Assembly: GCF_030035675.1 (NCBI RefSeq)
Contig: NC_084482.1
Coordinates: forward strand, 187,771,873-187,835,872
Reading direction: 5' to 3'
Source of the DNA: Rhineura floridana
Taxonomy: Eukaryota > Chordata > Lepidosauria > Squamata > Rhineuridae
Length of the DNA: 64,000 nucleotides
Shown piece after piece: positions 22,337 to 34,900 of the stretch; within the stretch, counting starts at the first letter, position 1, and every line of letters begins with the position of its first letter. Made by a program: the position numbers and the translations under genes. The notes beneath the pieces were generated by a model, which saw only the letters and a program-made list of their open reading frames with translations, made no database searches and had not been told where the DNA came from.

Positions 22337-22795
22337 CATCCATTGTTGTTGTTATGTGCCTCCGACTACGACTTATGGCGACCCTATGAATCAGCGACCT
22401 CCAAGAGCATCTGTCATGAACCACCCTGTTCAGATCTTGTAAATTCAGGTCTGTGGCTTCCTTTATGGAATCAATCCATCTCTTGTTTGGCCTTCCTCCT
22501 TTTCTACTCCCTGCTGTTTTTCCCAGCATTATTGTCTTTTCTAATGAATCATGTCTTCTCATGATATGTCCAAAGTATGATAACCTCAGTTTCATCATTT
22601 TAGCTTCTAGTGATAGTTCTGGTTTAATTTGTTCTAACACCCAATTATTTGTCTTTTTCACAGTCCATGGTATCCGCAAAGCTCTCATCCAACACCACAT
22701 TTCAAATGAGTTGATTTTTCTCTTGTCCGCATCCACATTTTCAATATTTGGTTGGGGGCCTCGAGATCCATACATGCCCTGCTTGTGGTCAGTTT
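22337..22795 (-). mobile_element. BovB/RTE LINE 3' end
   Basis: Minus-strand frame 22775-22329 reads ADKRKINSFEMWCWMRALRI, KPELSLEAKMMKLRLSYFGH, HDSLEKTIMLGKTAGSRKGG and RWIDSIKEATDLNL, the C-terminal domain of BovB ORF2. The 3' end 'ggcacataacaacaacaat' follows. 5'-truncated in the C-terminal region. Confidence 0.85.
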
Positions 22796-23630
22796 ATTGT
22801 GAAAACCCAATTATCAAGCATCCATATCTGTGGGCTTCCCCCACTAAATTGCTTTAGCATTGGCCACTCCCCTAAGTCCACCCCTTTTCAGTGATTGGTC
22901 CATGACGGTTGTTTGCTTTTCACACACTTTTTCAGAAGAGCACAGAAACGTATATCTTTTTTTTAATTCCCACACATGCACAGGTTTGTGGATGTGTTAT
23001 TGGGTGGGAAGAAGACAGGAGCTTTGCATATGACAGAGGAACGCCCATAGACCACCTATCGCAGGAAAGTCCATGGCATTGAGTCCGAGCACACAGACGT
23101 TTATATAATTGATTATCAATACAGGAAAGCATATCTTTTTTTGGGTGGCATTTCTAATTCGGATTTGTGAACACAAAAATCCGTGCTAGCTTGCAACGTC
23201 ATATGGATGACAGTGAATTAATGAGGACACAAAGCAGTAACATTGTAGATTATACAGACATATCAGCGGGCCCTTAAATGGTGGGATAGGCAATACTGAA
23301 TAAATAAATTTTAAGAAAATGAAGCTTTATAATGTAGAGTTTCAGTAATATATTTTGAAATGTTTTATACTTTGTTGTATGATTTGGCAGATTTTAAGAA
23401 TTGTGGATTTATATGTACACTAGAAAATGAAATATTGATGTTTTTAGATTATTTTGATGGGAAAACATGAGTGTTTGGATTTTTCAATGTATTGTTTTTA
23501 GATTTGGGAGGAACTTTTCTATTGAGCGACTGGTATTTGAACTCTACTGGGAATTAAAGCTAGTATGGTTCAGCTTTGTCTACACAGATGGTATTACTGG
23601 TTTTTTTTCCTTAGAAGAATGTAGTAGATC
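22796..23630. other. No recognisable gene or repeat
   Basis: AT-rich sequence with short frames only. Confidence 0.35.
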
Positions 23631-23718
23631 TAAGTGCAATTCAGTACATATCTACTCTAAGTTCCATTGGGTCCAATGGAGCTTATTCCTAGGTAAACGG
23701 ATATAGGATTGCACCTTA
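23631..23718 (-). repeat. Dispersed squamate repeat, inverted relative to 2886
   Basis: 'ttccattgggtccaatggag' then 'cttattcctaggtaaacgga' and 'ataggattgcacctta' is the reverse of the unit at 2886-2945. Confidence 0.35.
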
Positions 23719-23843
23719 GTACCTGTGGCCATCCAGATGTTGCTGGGTTCCAACTCCCATCAGCCCCAGCCAGCTTGGCCAGTGTCAGGAATGATGGAAA
23801 TTGTAGTTCAACAACATCTGAAGGGCACCAGATTCCCCATCCT
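23719..23843. mobile_element. Foldback MITE, 'ccagatgttgctgga' family
   Basis: 'gtggccatccagatgttgct' pairs with 'caacaacatctgaagggcac'; the centre is 'cagccccagccagcttggcc'. Confidence 0.65.
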
Positions 23844-24197
23844 TATAGTGATGAATCAACAGAGATTGGAGCCGTCTTCAGACAGTTCCAGTTCTTTCTG
23901 TTAGGGCATCTGGAAAAGGTGGTCATGGAAGAATTCTTCACCTTCTCTTGGGTTTTGTCCTGAACTGTTTAACTCTGCGTGCGGTTACTTCCTTTGCTTA
24001 AGATTTAGTGAGGTCCTCCAGAGATTTCAAGCGAGGTGTCAACAATGGTGCTGACAGCTTTACTTTTCTTTGACCAGACCTCCAGGAAGTTGTTTTAGCC
24101 CAGAAGAAATGTCTGATGTTTTCTCTCTAGTGGATCAGCTGAAACAAGACAGGGCAGAGTTGATAATGATCGGAAGCCCGAGTGATCTGAACTGTGA

Positions 24198-24392
24198 AGG
24201 GCTGTAGAACAGTGGTAGAGCATCTGCTTTGCATGCAGAAGGTCCCTGGTTCAATCCCCAGCAACTCTAGGTAGGGCTGGAATTCCTGTTCCTGAAAACG
24301 TGGAAAAAGCCATTACCAGTCAGTGTAGACGATATTGAGCTAGATAGACCAATGGTCTGACTTGGTATAAGGCACCTTCTGGTGTTCTTTCC
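24198..24392 (+). mobile_element. tRNA-derived SINE with CR1/L2-like tail
   Basis: Head with box A/B-like 'gtggtagagcatctgctttg' and 'ggttcaatccccagcaac'; tail 'tggtctgacttggtataagg'. Confidence 0.75.
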
Positions 24393-24614
24393 ATCATAAT
24401 TGATTAAAGGTGTGTAGTTCAATTGCCACTTTGGTTTCCTATCATTCAGCTGTTTCCAGCCCATCGAAATCTAATTGGTGATCTGAGCTGCAAGAGAACT
24501 AGAAGTGTAGGTGGAAGTTTTCAGCCATGTGTGTGTTCTATTGCCCTTGCCTACAATTATTCTAAATGCCAAATGCATAGCTGCTATATTGAATGCCTTC
24601 TTTTTCATACCTTA

Positions 24615-24692
24615 AGTTGGATTCCTTCATTGAGCAGGGGGTTGGACTTGATGAACTTATAGGCCCCTTCGAACTCTACGATTCTATGATTC
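24615..24692 (+). mobile_element. CR1 LINE 3' terminus
   Basis: 'gcagggggttggacttgatg', 'gaactctacgattctatgat' and 'tct' are the canonical CR1 3' end with its ATTCTATG octamer-type tail. Confidence 0.7.
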
Positions 24693-25451
24693 TCCACTCT
24701 TGACTTTGCCTGTCTTGCCTCTTGAGACAAAAACAAATTAAAACCCAAATAACCAAACAGCAAACTAGAACAAAGAAAAAGCAGTTCTTGGTCATTTATG
24801 CTCACAGCTAAATGTGGTGCATTGGGGAAAAGATAATGACACAATAGTCAAAGGCCATCTAGGGAAATCAACTTCCTGTATCATGTACAGAAGGAATCAG
24901 AAGCACAAGTTTATTACTGAGACCCAGGTAAGCAAGCTGGGCAGTCCTGACCTCCCCCAGATATGTCTTCCTGGGTACACATTACAACACCAGCCAAGTT
25001 CAAAGGGCCGGCAGCCATCACTGTCACTTTCAAAAATTCTGTGTCACCAGGAAGCCAGTGTTATTGGGGGCTGGTTTTGAAGGTCTGTACCTTGTGCTGA
25101 GCCAATGTGACAGAACAGGGATCCTGTTGATGTCCTGCACACCCCATTGCCCTACAGCTTCCCTGCTTCAGCTGGATAAAGTGGTCTCGGGGATGTTATT
25201 TGAGACCCCCCCAATTATGTAATTCATGCTGAGGCTGCAGTATTGGCACTTCCTTGGGGCTTCATGGCCTGCATGAGAAAACATCTCAAAACATCACTGG
25301 CTTGACAAATGTTGCAGGCCACACCCTTGACCTGGTTTTTGCCATGCAGTATGCTACTTCTGATTCTATGGTTGGGTGTGTGTGAAACCATTTCCTGGTG
25401 AAGTTTGATTTCCCAATGGCAATATCCACCAGTAGAGGTGGAGGTCCAGTT
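24693..25451. other. No recognisable gene; upstream of the first coding exon
   Basis: No CpG island or obvious promoter is seen here. The 5' untranslated exon and promoter of the ABHD6-like gene were not located. Confidence 0.35.
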
Positions 25452-25612
25452 TAGATGTTAAAGTTGCTGAGAGTTGTCAGAAGACACCCCCACACACACC
25501 GAGCTACAATTCCCAGCATTCTCAACACAATTCAGGACCCAGGATTCTTTGGGGGAAGCCATGACTGTTAAAGTGGCATCAGTGCTTGAAATGTATGGTG
25601 TGGATTGTGACC
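25452..25612 (+). mobile_element. Foldback MITE, 'tgctgagagttgctaggaga' family
   Basis: 'gttgctgagagttgtcagaa', 'gagctacaattcccagcatt' and 'aatgtatggtgtggattgtg' mark the family also at 58198. Confidence 0.5.
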
Positions 25613-25813
25613 TCAATTAGCATTAATCCAATTTTGTAAAGAGTGGTTTGTTCCCAGCAGTACTCTCTCTTACCTCCCTTTTGAGGAAAGATCTTACAGC
25701 AGAGGACGTTTCAGCAGTGAACCTTAATTTTATTACATCTCCCTCTTATTCCTTTTCTCCTAATATTTGACCGTATTCTCTTAATCAATTGTCTGTTCAT
25801 TTTATCTGTGCAG

Positions 25814-25965
25814 GCAGCAAAGAAGAACATTTAACTAGCCAGCCTGGAACTGTCTCTGGTCAAGATATTCTTGAGGATTGTGATCTTCATTGTAGATGTC
25901 TTAATGCTTACCTTTGTCACAATGTACCGCCTGCCATCTATACTAATGTTCAGGATCATGATATG
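25814..25965 (+). CDS. ABHD6-like exon 1: 5' leader and membrane anchor, CTG at start position
   Basis: Acceptor 'ttatctgtgcag' ends at 25813 after a pyrimidine-rich tract; donor GTGAGT starts at 25966. CTG at 25844 then reads LELSLVKIFLRIVIFIVDV LM..., aligning without gap to human MDLDVVNMF... through the conserved LPS (human WPS). TAA at 25832-25834 is in frame three codons upstream and there is no in-frame ATG before codon 21 (25904). Around the CTG is GCCAGC-CTG-G, with A at -3 and G at +4. The last two bases (TG) join the G of exon 2 as Trp41. Confidence 0.82.
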
Positions 25966-28900
25966 GTGAGTGCATATCTTGGAAGATCCCTGGAATGATT
26001 TCCATGTCTTAGGTTTAGGTTGGGTTTACTGAATTTATGCTTCCCACAACAAAAAATCCCTAAGTGATTTACAATGAGAATAAAATACAATAATAAAATA
26101 CATAAACATATTAAAAATAGAAACTATCCAATCATTGTTGCTGCCAAAATGCCTAGGAAACAAAAACATCTTTGCCTGGCACCAAAACTATGACAAAGTT
26201 GATGACAGGTGGGCTTCCCTAGGGACAGCATTCATTGGCTGCATTCAGACAACACTTTATTCCATTTTCCTGATGTTTCCTTACCTGTCAATTTTCACAT
26301 TTTGTGTGAACTTTCACATGACATAACAGATACTTCTGGAAATCTAGCAGAATCAGGTGGAAGTTTAGCACTCATCTCTGTGTTAATTGTTTACAGAAAA
26401 AAATCTTACAACCCTGTTAACCTGGAAAATTGGTGGACTTTGGTGTTTTATTTTTTCCACATTTATCTTGAGATCATGCCACCATTGCTCATATAACAAA
26501 ATTTGGGGCTGTACTCCGGCATACAGAAGTGTGCATGTGCATAAATGGTGGGGGAGTGGTAACACATCTGTTGACTCCTGCTGTTGCTGTTCACACCACT
26601 CCCACTGGCGTGAATGAAATTTAGTGTGACATGGTGGTATATTGATGAAAAAAACACAGTTCCATAATGCAACAGGTGCTGCAGTGTGAAAGGAACATTA
26701 GAAATTGGGACAGAAGTACTAGCATTGTAATCAGGAAAACTAATGCTCAATAAACCCCACATCTGGATGCTGCCATAGATGGGGAGCTAGTACAGAATAG
26801 ATAGAATTGGTCAAATAGGTAGCAGCTTAACCAGGAAACACTGTCTCAGAACCCCAGTGAATGAGGTCACATGAAGAAAGACAGGCATCAGGAAAGAAAG
26901 ATGGGCATTAGCAGGGCTGGTTTGGGATGAGACACTGTGATGTTCCTGTATGTGAATGTAATGTAAATATGGTAAGTGCAGGTTTATTATAAGAAATATG
27001 GTAAATGGAGTGAGTGAGAAGGGGGAGTACATGGGCTGTAGAATGCTGGATGATGATTGGCTGTGTGTTTGAATGGCTGAAGGTATAAATGAGAGGATGA
27101 CAGTTGAGTTGTGGTGGGTGTTAAATGGTGGGTGTTAGACAGGGTGGTTGTGGACAGGGAGGTTGATGTGGAGAGTAAGAGGTGGCTGTTGAGTGATTGG
27201 ATTGGGAGTTCTGAGGCAAATAGTAGGAATTAGGAACACAAGAGAAACATATATGAAACCATATGCTTGTCAATGAAATCTATAAGTAATCTTGTTATTC
27301 TTAGTGTTATCAATAAATATTTTCTTGGTTTACTTAAAGCCTGATTCCTCAGCTGGGGGGCACAGACCAGGGGGGAGGCAGAGTAACCAAGGCTGAAGAA
27401 GAAATAGTATCGAATGGTGACAGCGATGAAGGAAGAGATATTGTATCAACATTCAGTACCACAGAGCAACCCAGAGCTGTGAGCTTCATAGGCAAGAGGC
27501 TTCAGGGGGGTTGGGAATTACCTATACACACAGACACAAGGTATCACAATAACCAGGAAGAGACTAAGGCACAGTCTAGAGGTTATATTGGATACACAGA
27601 GTGTTGGGTAGTGTGGCCTAGCAGGGGGATTTTTTGAGATCTATGCTAGAGCAGAGAGAGGTAAAAATAAACACGACGTTCCTGACTGCTGGTAGCCACG
27701 AGTGAGAGCGACACAGATGGTGCCAGGGAAGGACGTCACAGACACCACACACAAATTTCACCGAAGGCCATAAAGAGCCTGATGCTGGATCAGACTAAAG
27801 GCCCATTTAGTCCAGCATCCTGTTGTCACAGTGGCCAACCAGATGCCAGATGGAAAGCTGTGCTCCCCCCACTTGTGATTTCCAGCAGCTGGTATTCAGA
27901 GGCACGCTAAATGTGGCTCTGCCTCCTTGAACTACTTAAAGAAAGGGTGACAAAAGAAATGTAACTTTAAAAGTTGCAACTTGCTAAACAGAGGCAGTAC
28001 AGAACAGAGGTGGGTCAACTAAACGGCAACAAACAGTGTCCTCTATACTATCATGAGGCTGTGTCTTAGGGCACCTCCAGACTGTCAGTCTTTTGCAGGA
28101 GGGATTCAAGTGCATACTGAAAAATGCAGGTTTCCGCAATTAAAATGGAGTAAAGTGCTTTGTCACCCTAGCACAACAAATCTGCTTTAAAAAAGAAACT
28201 GACTTTTTCAGTTAGGGAAGTGAAGAAAGTGTGGAATGAACGCATGATTAATGGATGGATGAATAAACACTCTGCAAGCAAATCAGTGTGAATGCAGGAC
28301 AAATGCTGGCTGTCATTTAACCACTAACAAATCAGAATGAATACTCAAAAAAGACCAGATATAGTCTTAACCCCCAAGTAAGTTTGGTGCAAGCAAATCA
28401 GGATGAATGCTCAATAAATAGGTTGTCTGGAGGGGCCCTTAGCTACCATTTGAATGAGCAATAATGGCTCCAGTAGCACAATTCACCAACAACAAGAGAG
28501 CACAATTGTTGTTATGTGCCTTCAAGTCGATTACGACTTATGGAGACCCTCTGAATCAGTGACTTCCAAGAGCATCTGTCATGAACCACCCTGTTCAACT
28601 GGATTTCTTTTCATCTTGATAACAGGTCTGGAAGGAGAGGTCAAGCAAAGCTTTATACATTTCCCAAACTATGAAATCCTGTGCAATCCTTGGATTACCA
28701 CAAACATTGTTGTGGGAGGGTGACTGACACTATCATGGCCTCACTGGCTCAAGCTCTTTCTGCTTGGGATTTTTTCCTGGCCCAGAGCTTCAGGATCCTT
28801 GACCATTCGAGGCTAGAGATGAGTGATCACCCTCCTGCTCTCCCCCTGGCAAGGGTGAGACTTTTAGGAATGTTACAGTCTCAAAGTCTCAAAGGACTTT

Positions 28901-31900
28901 TCAAATCATCAGGCAAATTCTCTAAAGCCCCTGAACACATGAAAGGTGCTTTATATGGAGTCAGACCTTTGGTCTGTCAAGCAGATGGACAGCGAGTGGT
29001 GATGACTCTCTGGAGTTTCAGACACGAGGCTTCTCCATAGAGGCCAGTAGAAGTTGCTGGGAGATCTTAAGCATGAACTGACAAAGGGCCATAGCAAAGG
29101 GTGGTCGAGCATCTGCTTTGCATGCAGAAGGTCCCAAGTTCAGTCCTCTGCATCTCCAGGTAGGGCTGAGAGAAACCTCTCCCTGAAACTTTGCAGAGCC
29201 ACTGCTAGTCGATCTATACAACACTGAGCTAAATGGAACAATGGTCTGACTCAGCGTAAAGACAGCTTGCTATGTTCCTATATGATACAAAGAGCCACAT
29301 AGTGAGCCTGCAATATATGCCAAAGAAGTGGCACATGGAAGCTTCTGCCACGGACGTTGAATGCTGCAAGGAACTGGCCCCATTGGCCGAAGAAGCTGCA
29401 AATAACATGAAGCAAAGTGGGTGGGCAAGGAAGAAGCCTAGTCAACAGACCAAACCAAAGTCAAAAGCACAAGATGGCAGGCCAGGAAAGGCTAGTACAG
29501 GGAAGCAGGCAGGGGAGCACTATGGGAGCTTAGAGGAGCAGCCTCGTGACATCCTTCAGTGATATATGGCCTGGACCAGACCTGAGGCTGGGTACCATTT
29601 GGTGTCATGGCTATTATTGGCTCTCAGGGATCACTTTGCTCCAAGGATCAGGAGAATTCCAGTTCTCATGCTTATATTCCAGTTTGAGTGGCTTGCAATC
29701 CTTCTTCCAAAGATATTCAAGGAGAGAGGAACACAGGAGCACAGGAAGCTGCCTCATACTGAGGCAGTCTATCTAGCCCATTATTGTCTACACACCAACA
29801 GGCAGTAGCTTTCTAGGATTTCGACAAGATTTTCTCCCATCCCTACTTGGAGACCCCAGGGATTGAACCTGGCACCTTCTACATGTAAAGTAGATGCTCT
29901 GCCACGGAGCTATGGCTCTCCCCCACCTGTGACCCTTCCCTGCATTGTGTTCCACAAATCTGTTCAAGCCAATTTAGTACCTCTGATCTCAGAAAAATCC
30001 AATCACCTGCACAATTGGTTTGAAGACGGGGCTGAATTATACCCATTTCACAGATGAGTATTCCAATGTTGGTAGTGGAGCCTGCAGAAATCCTACTTTA
30101 ACTGGAAGCCACTGCAAAATATATTTCCCATGCAAAAATCAATTGTCTATTCATTTTGCTTCTCTCTGTGCTCTTAGGTACAAACGTCAGAAAAGGGGTG
30201 TGGCAGTGAAACATGTCGAGCATGATGGCTACAGATTCTGTTATTTCTCCCGAGGGGAGGCCGGACCCCAGCCATCTGTGCTGATGCTTCATGGGTTTGC
30301 ATTCAACAAGGACATATGGTTAAATGCAATCAAAGTATGTTTCCATTCTTCTGTCCTGGCTAGCCCAAGACATGTTGATGCCAGAGGCAGGAACAAAGCA
30401 CTGTGCTCTTGCACAACTCTGTCATTATAGCAGGGCGTGGAGAGAAGATCTTTCCACCCAGTGTATTGCAACTCATCTGCCTGCCTCCCACCTGAGAAAG
30501 ATAACTCACCCTCTTTCCTGTTGGGGCCACCTCTGTGTGAAGGAATATTGTGCTAGAGGAGAGGACTAAATTAACTATGCAACGCAATACTGTTGTAGCC
30601 GCCCACCTGTGCCTCACCCCACTATTTCTCTACTATGTAAGAGCTTCCCACTCAGGACTGTGTGCGGCTTATACACCATCACTGGGAAAACATAAGGGTG
30701 CTTTGAAATAGGTATTTATTATGGGATCAGGGCTGCCAAAGCATGATGTTAACATCAAAAAGCCAGCCATTTATTCGAGATCCATGGAAAATCTGATTGT
30801 TTTTTTTAAAAAACCCTGTGGCTATTGACCTGCCTGTGATATCTGCATGACCTGTTTGAAATATGAAGCCGCCATCTGAAAGTACCCTAAGATAAGGTGC
30901 CCAGAGCAGAAGGGTTCTAAGTATTATTATTATTATTAATGGTTCTAGCTCTCATGGTTACAAAGCAAAAATGTAAAAATGTATAGGCTATGTGGCTAAC
31001 AAGAAAACTGAATTTGATTTCCAGTGATAATGCGGAGCCAAGGTTAGAACTTTTTACCCTTCTCATATAGGCATTATTTCCAGATTCTGGTGCCTATTAT
31101 ATATACAGTTCCTCCCACTCAGCAGCACTACTGCCATTCTCTTCATCCTCAGTTTCAAGGATTCTGCCAGACGCTGCTTAAAAAGGCATCACATATACAC
31201 ACCTGTTGCCTTCCATCTGTGAAATAGGATTTCAACTTGAGTTACATTTATCTCCATATTCTAAATATAATCATAATGTTTACTGCCCCAGGACTTCTAA
31301 ATGTAGTCATGAGGAGTGATGGGTTAGAAGAGTTACCTACATGCAACTGTGGATGACATAATATGAATAACTTGTACCAGCCCCTAGGCTACAAAGCACA
31401 TTTACATTGCAATAGTGTAGCAGCTATCATAATCCTTTATACTATTAGCAAACTCATTCTCCAAATGTGGCTCCTTAAATCCAAACACAAGACAGAGATT
31501 CAGGAGGCTTTGGTTGGCCGAAGAACCAAAACTCTTTAGGGGGAAAAACCTACAGAGGGAACCCTAATATCAACTAAATGAAAACTGAGCATGCTTCAGT
31601 GGTTCAAAATGCTGAATGACTGCTGGACAGGGAGTGAAAACTGGGGAAGCAGGAATGGAATGGAGTATCTCAAAAGAGGGTATGGAGGAATGGATGGAAC
31701 CCTAAAAAGGAGCACTCCATACTTTTTTTATTGGAGGGCCCACTTGTTCCTTCTTATACTGAAACTCGGCAGTTCCATGCCTGTCTGTGATATCTACAAA
31801 CATGTGAAAGCACATTCTTATCTCATCAGGAATTCCCATAACAAATCCCTGTTGTATATTTGTTGCATATTCTTGGGAACTGTTTATTATCAAGACAACT

Positions 31901-34900
31901 CTGCTAGATCTGGGACCAGTAATGGTGTTCAAGTGCATTAACCACACCACCCTTTGAGAATGAAAAAGTCCAGTTATCAGTGCTTGGATTCCTTGGTTTC
32001 ATGACTGATGCCGTATTTTCACAGCTCTTTCCTCAGGATCTCCATGTGGTCTGCCTTGACATGCCAGGTGATGGAGAAACCACTCGTTTGCTGGGAGAAA
32101 GTTATACAGCAGCAGTTCAGGTTGCAAGGATACACCAGGTAAGGCCGTCATCTAGCTGTCCTCAGATGGATTGAACCTTGAAGGCTGACAAGTGAGAGGT
32201 TTATCTTCTAGCAAGAATGCATCTTTTAATAGGGAAGAAAGATGTTCACTGACTGATTGCAGTTGACTGTGGGCCCTTCCAGATATCTTTTTATGGTGCA
32301 TTCATCAGGGCCTTTGTGTGTGTGTGATGGAACTTGCTGGTAAGGAGTATCCTCATCCTTCTTTTCCTGCCCATGGCAACCATTTTGTGCTGGCATCTAT
32401 GACACTTTTGTCAATATATCTGTACCAGCACTTCATTTTTTTACAAACAAAAAAAAGCACTGGCATTCATGATTAATTGTGCTCATGGTGTTATGGGGGC
32501 AGTCATATGCAACCCCACTTTCAATACTACTTGTGCCTTCAACAGTTTTGGGGTGGTCATAGTGCTTCATTTCTGATCAGTGCATATCCTGCTGAAACGC
32601 TAACATTTTTCATACCACAAATGTTCTGGAAGGTTGTTTTGTCCCACTTGTTATGTTCCCGTTGTGGGTGCTGCACATGAAGGAGGAGCCACACTCTGAG
32701 ATTGCTGAGTAACAAAGAACACTTTACTTAGTTTGATACATCTTATGTAGCTCTATTTTCACTAGTGCCAACTAGTGACATTAACTGTAACTGCACTTCC
32801 TTTTCAATACCAGAGCCCATATAGGTATATTACACCACTTTTGTTGTGCTATGGGCCCTCTGGGAAGCAATAATGCAGTAGCATTGGGGAAGAATCACAG
32901 AACAACTAATACAGCAGAATAAATCCATACCACTAATACACTATCATTGTGTCTAGAACATCTTGCAGAATACACCTGCAATAAAGCACTACTCTGGAGG
33001 GGCCCTGTGATTATCTGTTGTGATTATTGGGGTAAAACCTAGAACTGTTCAGGCATTAAAAGGCTCATGCAATGAGAAGAGAGCATAGTCACATTCTAAG
33101 GCTTTGCCCCATCCATCACATCCCCATTGCTTGGTCCCCTACATGTTGGAGTAAATGAGGGTCTGCAATGGGGAGCCTGCTATACTCATTTAGGCTCCCT
33201 GCATGACTTAGAAAGTTGATCATGCAGGGTTCTAAACAGGAGTTTGGCTAGATACTTAAAAAGACTTAGAACACAGAGCCACAGCATAAATGTGCATAAC
33301 TTTCGCATATACTAATTTATATGTATAGTTGCAAATTTAGGGTGAATTTATAAGGTAAAAACAAACTCTGACTTTTGCTGTCAGGGCTTATTCTAAGCCT
33401 GGTGTGGGGAACCTTTGGCCCTCCAGATGTTGCTGAACATAACTCCCATCATCCCTGGCCATTGGCTATACTTGCTGGGGCTGATGGGAGTTGTAGTTCA
33501 GCAACATCTGGAGAGCCAAAGGTTTCCCACACCTGCTTTAAATTATAGGGTGCCAACAGGATTTTCAAAGCAGAATCCAATTACTAAGGTTAGAAATATA
33601 CTTACTGTTGTGCCAGTTCCAGTGGTCTCCACTTCTCTTTTCTGAAAATGGGGGCATAAAATGCTAGTCAAACCCTACCCCTTTTTACTGTAAAACCTGG
33701 TGGGAGCAGCTTGAGCACATTTTTTTTTTAACATTCAGCTTTGCACAGAGTTTGCAAGTGATCTGCAGATCAACCCATTTCACCTCCAGGTGTGGCCAAT
33801 GGAAACACTTTGCTGTAGGCAACTAGTGTCCTCACAACCTAACTAAGTCTCCACCCTTAATCTAATGAACAATCCCTTAATTAAATCCCTAATTAACTAT
33901 CAGGTAATTGAACATTCCACCCCACCTACAATCTATTGTTAAGAAATGTTGTTTATGTTCATATTAAATCTAAAACATAATAAAATAAATGTTCATATTA
34001 AAACAAAAATAAAATGTGGGAAGGGTCATAACTCAGTGGCACAGCATCTGCTTTACGTGCAGAAGGTCCGAGGCTCAGTTCCTGGCACCTCCAGGTAGGG
34101 CTGAGAGACCCTCACCTGAAACTCTGGAGAGCCACTGCTAGTCCATATTGTACTGCAGACAATATTGAGCTAGAATCACTATAAGGCAGCTTCCTATGTT
34201 TGTATGTTTCTAAGCCTTGTCCACCATCTAATATGTCTTCTCTTTCTCTCTTTCTGGCTCTGTACACATTACTAGCTTAAAAGGCAGCCGGGTCACTCTT
34301 TTTCTCAAAGCAAAGATGGCTTGGGGAAAATGCACCAAAATGCAGTATTTTAACAAAAAAAAATATGACAGGATAGGTATGGATTGTGTACACTGCTTCC
34401 CAAACCAGTGGTGGAAACGCACTGGGCATGAATGGGAGTGTCTACACAGTCCCCTTCTCACACACACAGACTTCACCCCCCAAATCCAACTATTGCATGT
34501 TCTTACAATACCTGTCACCTAGGGTTGCCAGGTTCTTGGCCTGAGACTGATCCTGTATCTTTAGGAGAAGAGAAAGTCAGCCAAGTGCAGGTGTTCTTGC
34601 AACTCTATAATGAGAAAAACCACAAGGTGGAATTCTCCCTTCCCCCTGCCCAACTTTTAAAGATACAGAAGACCTCTCGGTTGCCAGGCCCAGCCTCCAA
34701 GAGGTCTTCTGTATCGTTAAAAGTTGTGGAGGGGGGAGGGAGAATTCCACCTTGTGGTTTTGCCCATTACAGAGTTACAAGAACACCTGCACTTGGCTGA
34801 CCTTCTCTTCTCCTAAAGATACAGGATCAGTCTCAGGCCATGGACATGGCAACCCTACTGTCACCAGTCAACACTGTTGTGCGCCACCCCAATCTCTGAG

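Noticed and set aside
24198-24280. tRNA gene
   Set aside because: Box A and B are present but the sequence does not fold into a cloverleaf by eye and repeats as a SINE head seven times.
25789-25998. 69-codon frame beginning MSVHFICAGSKEEH over exon 1
   Set aside because: It is in the wrong frame: the frame that encodes the hydrophobic anchor and joins exon 2 as Trp41 is a different one, and this frame reads through the splice donor.
29272-29562. 96-codon frame rich in Lys, Gln and Ala
   Set aside because: No recognisable domain, begins inside a SINE tail, and lies in intron 1 of the ABHD6-like gene.
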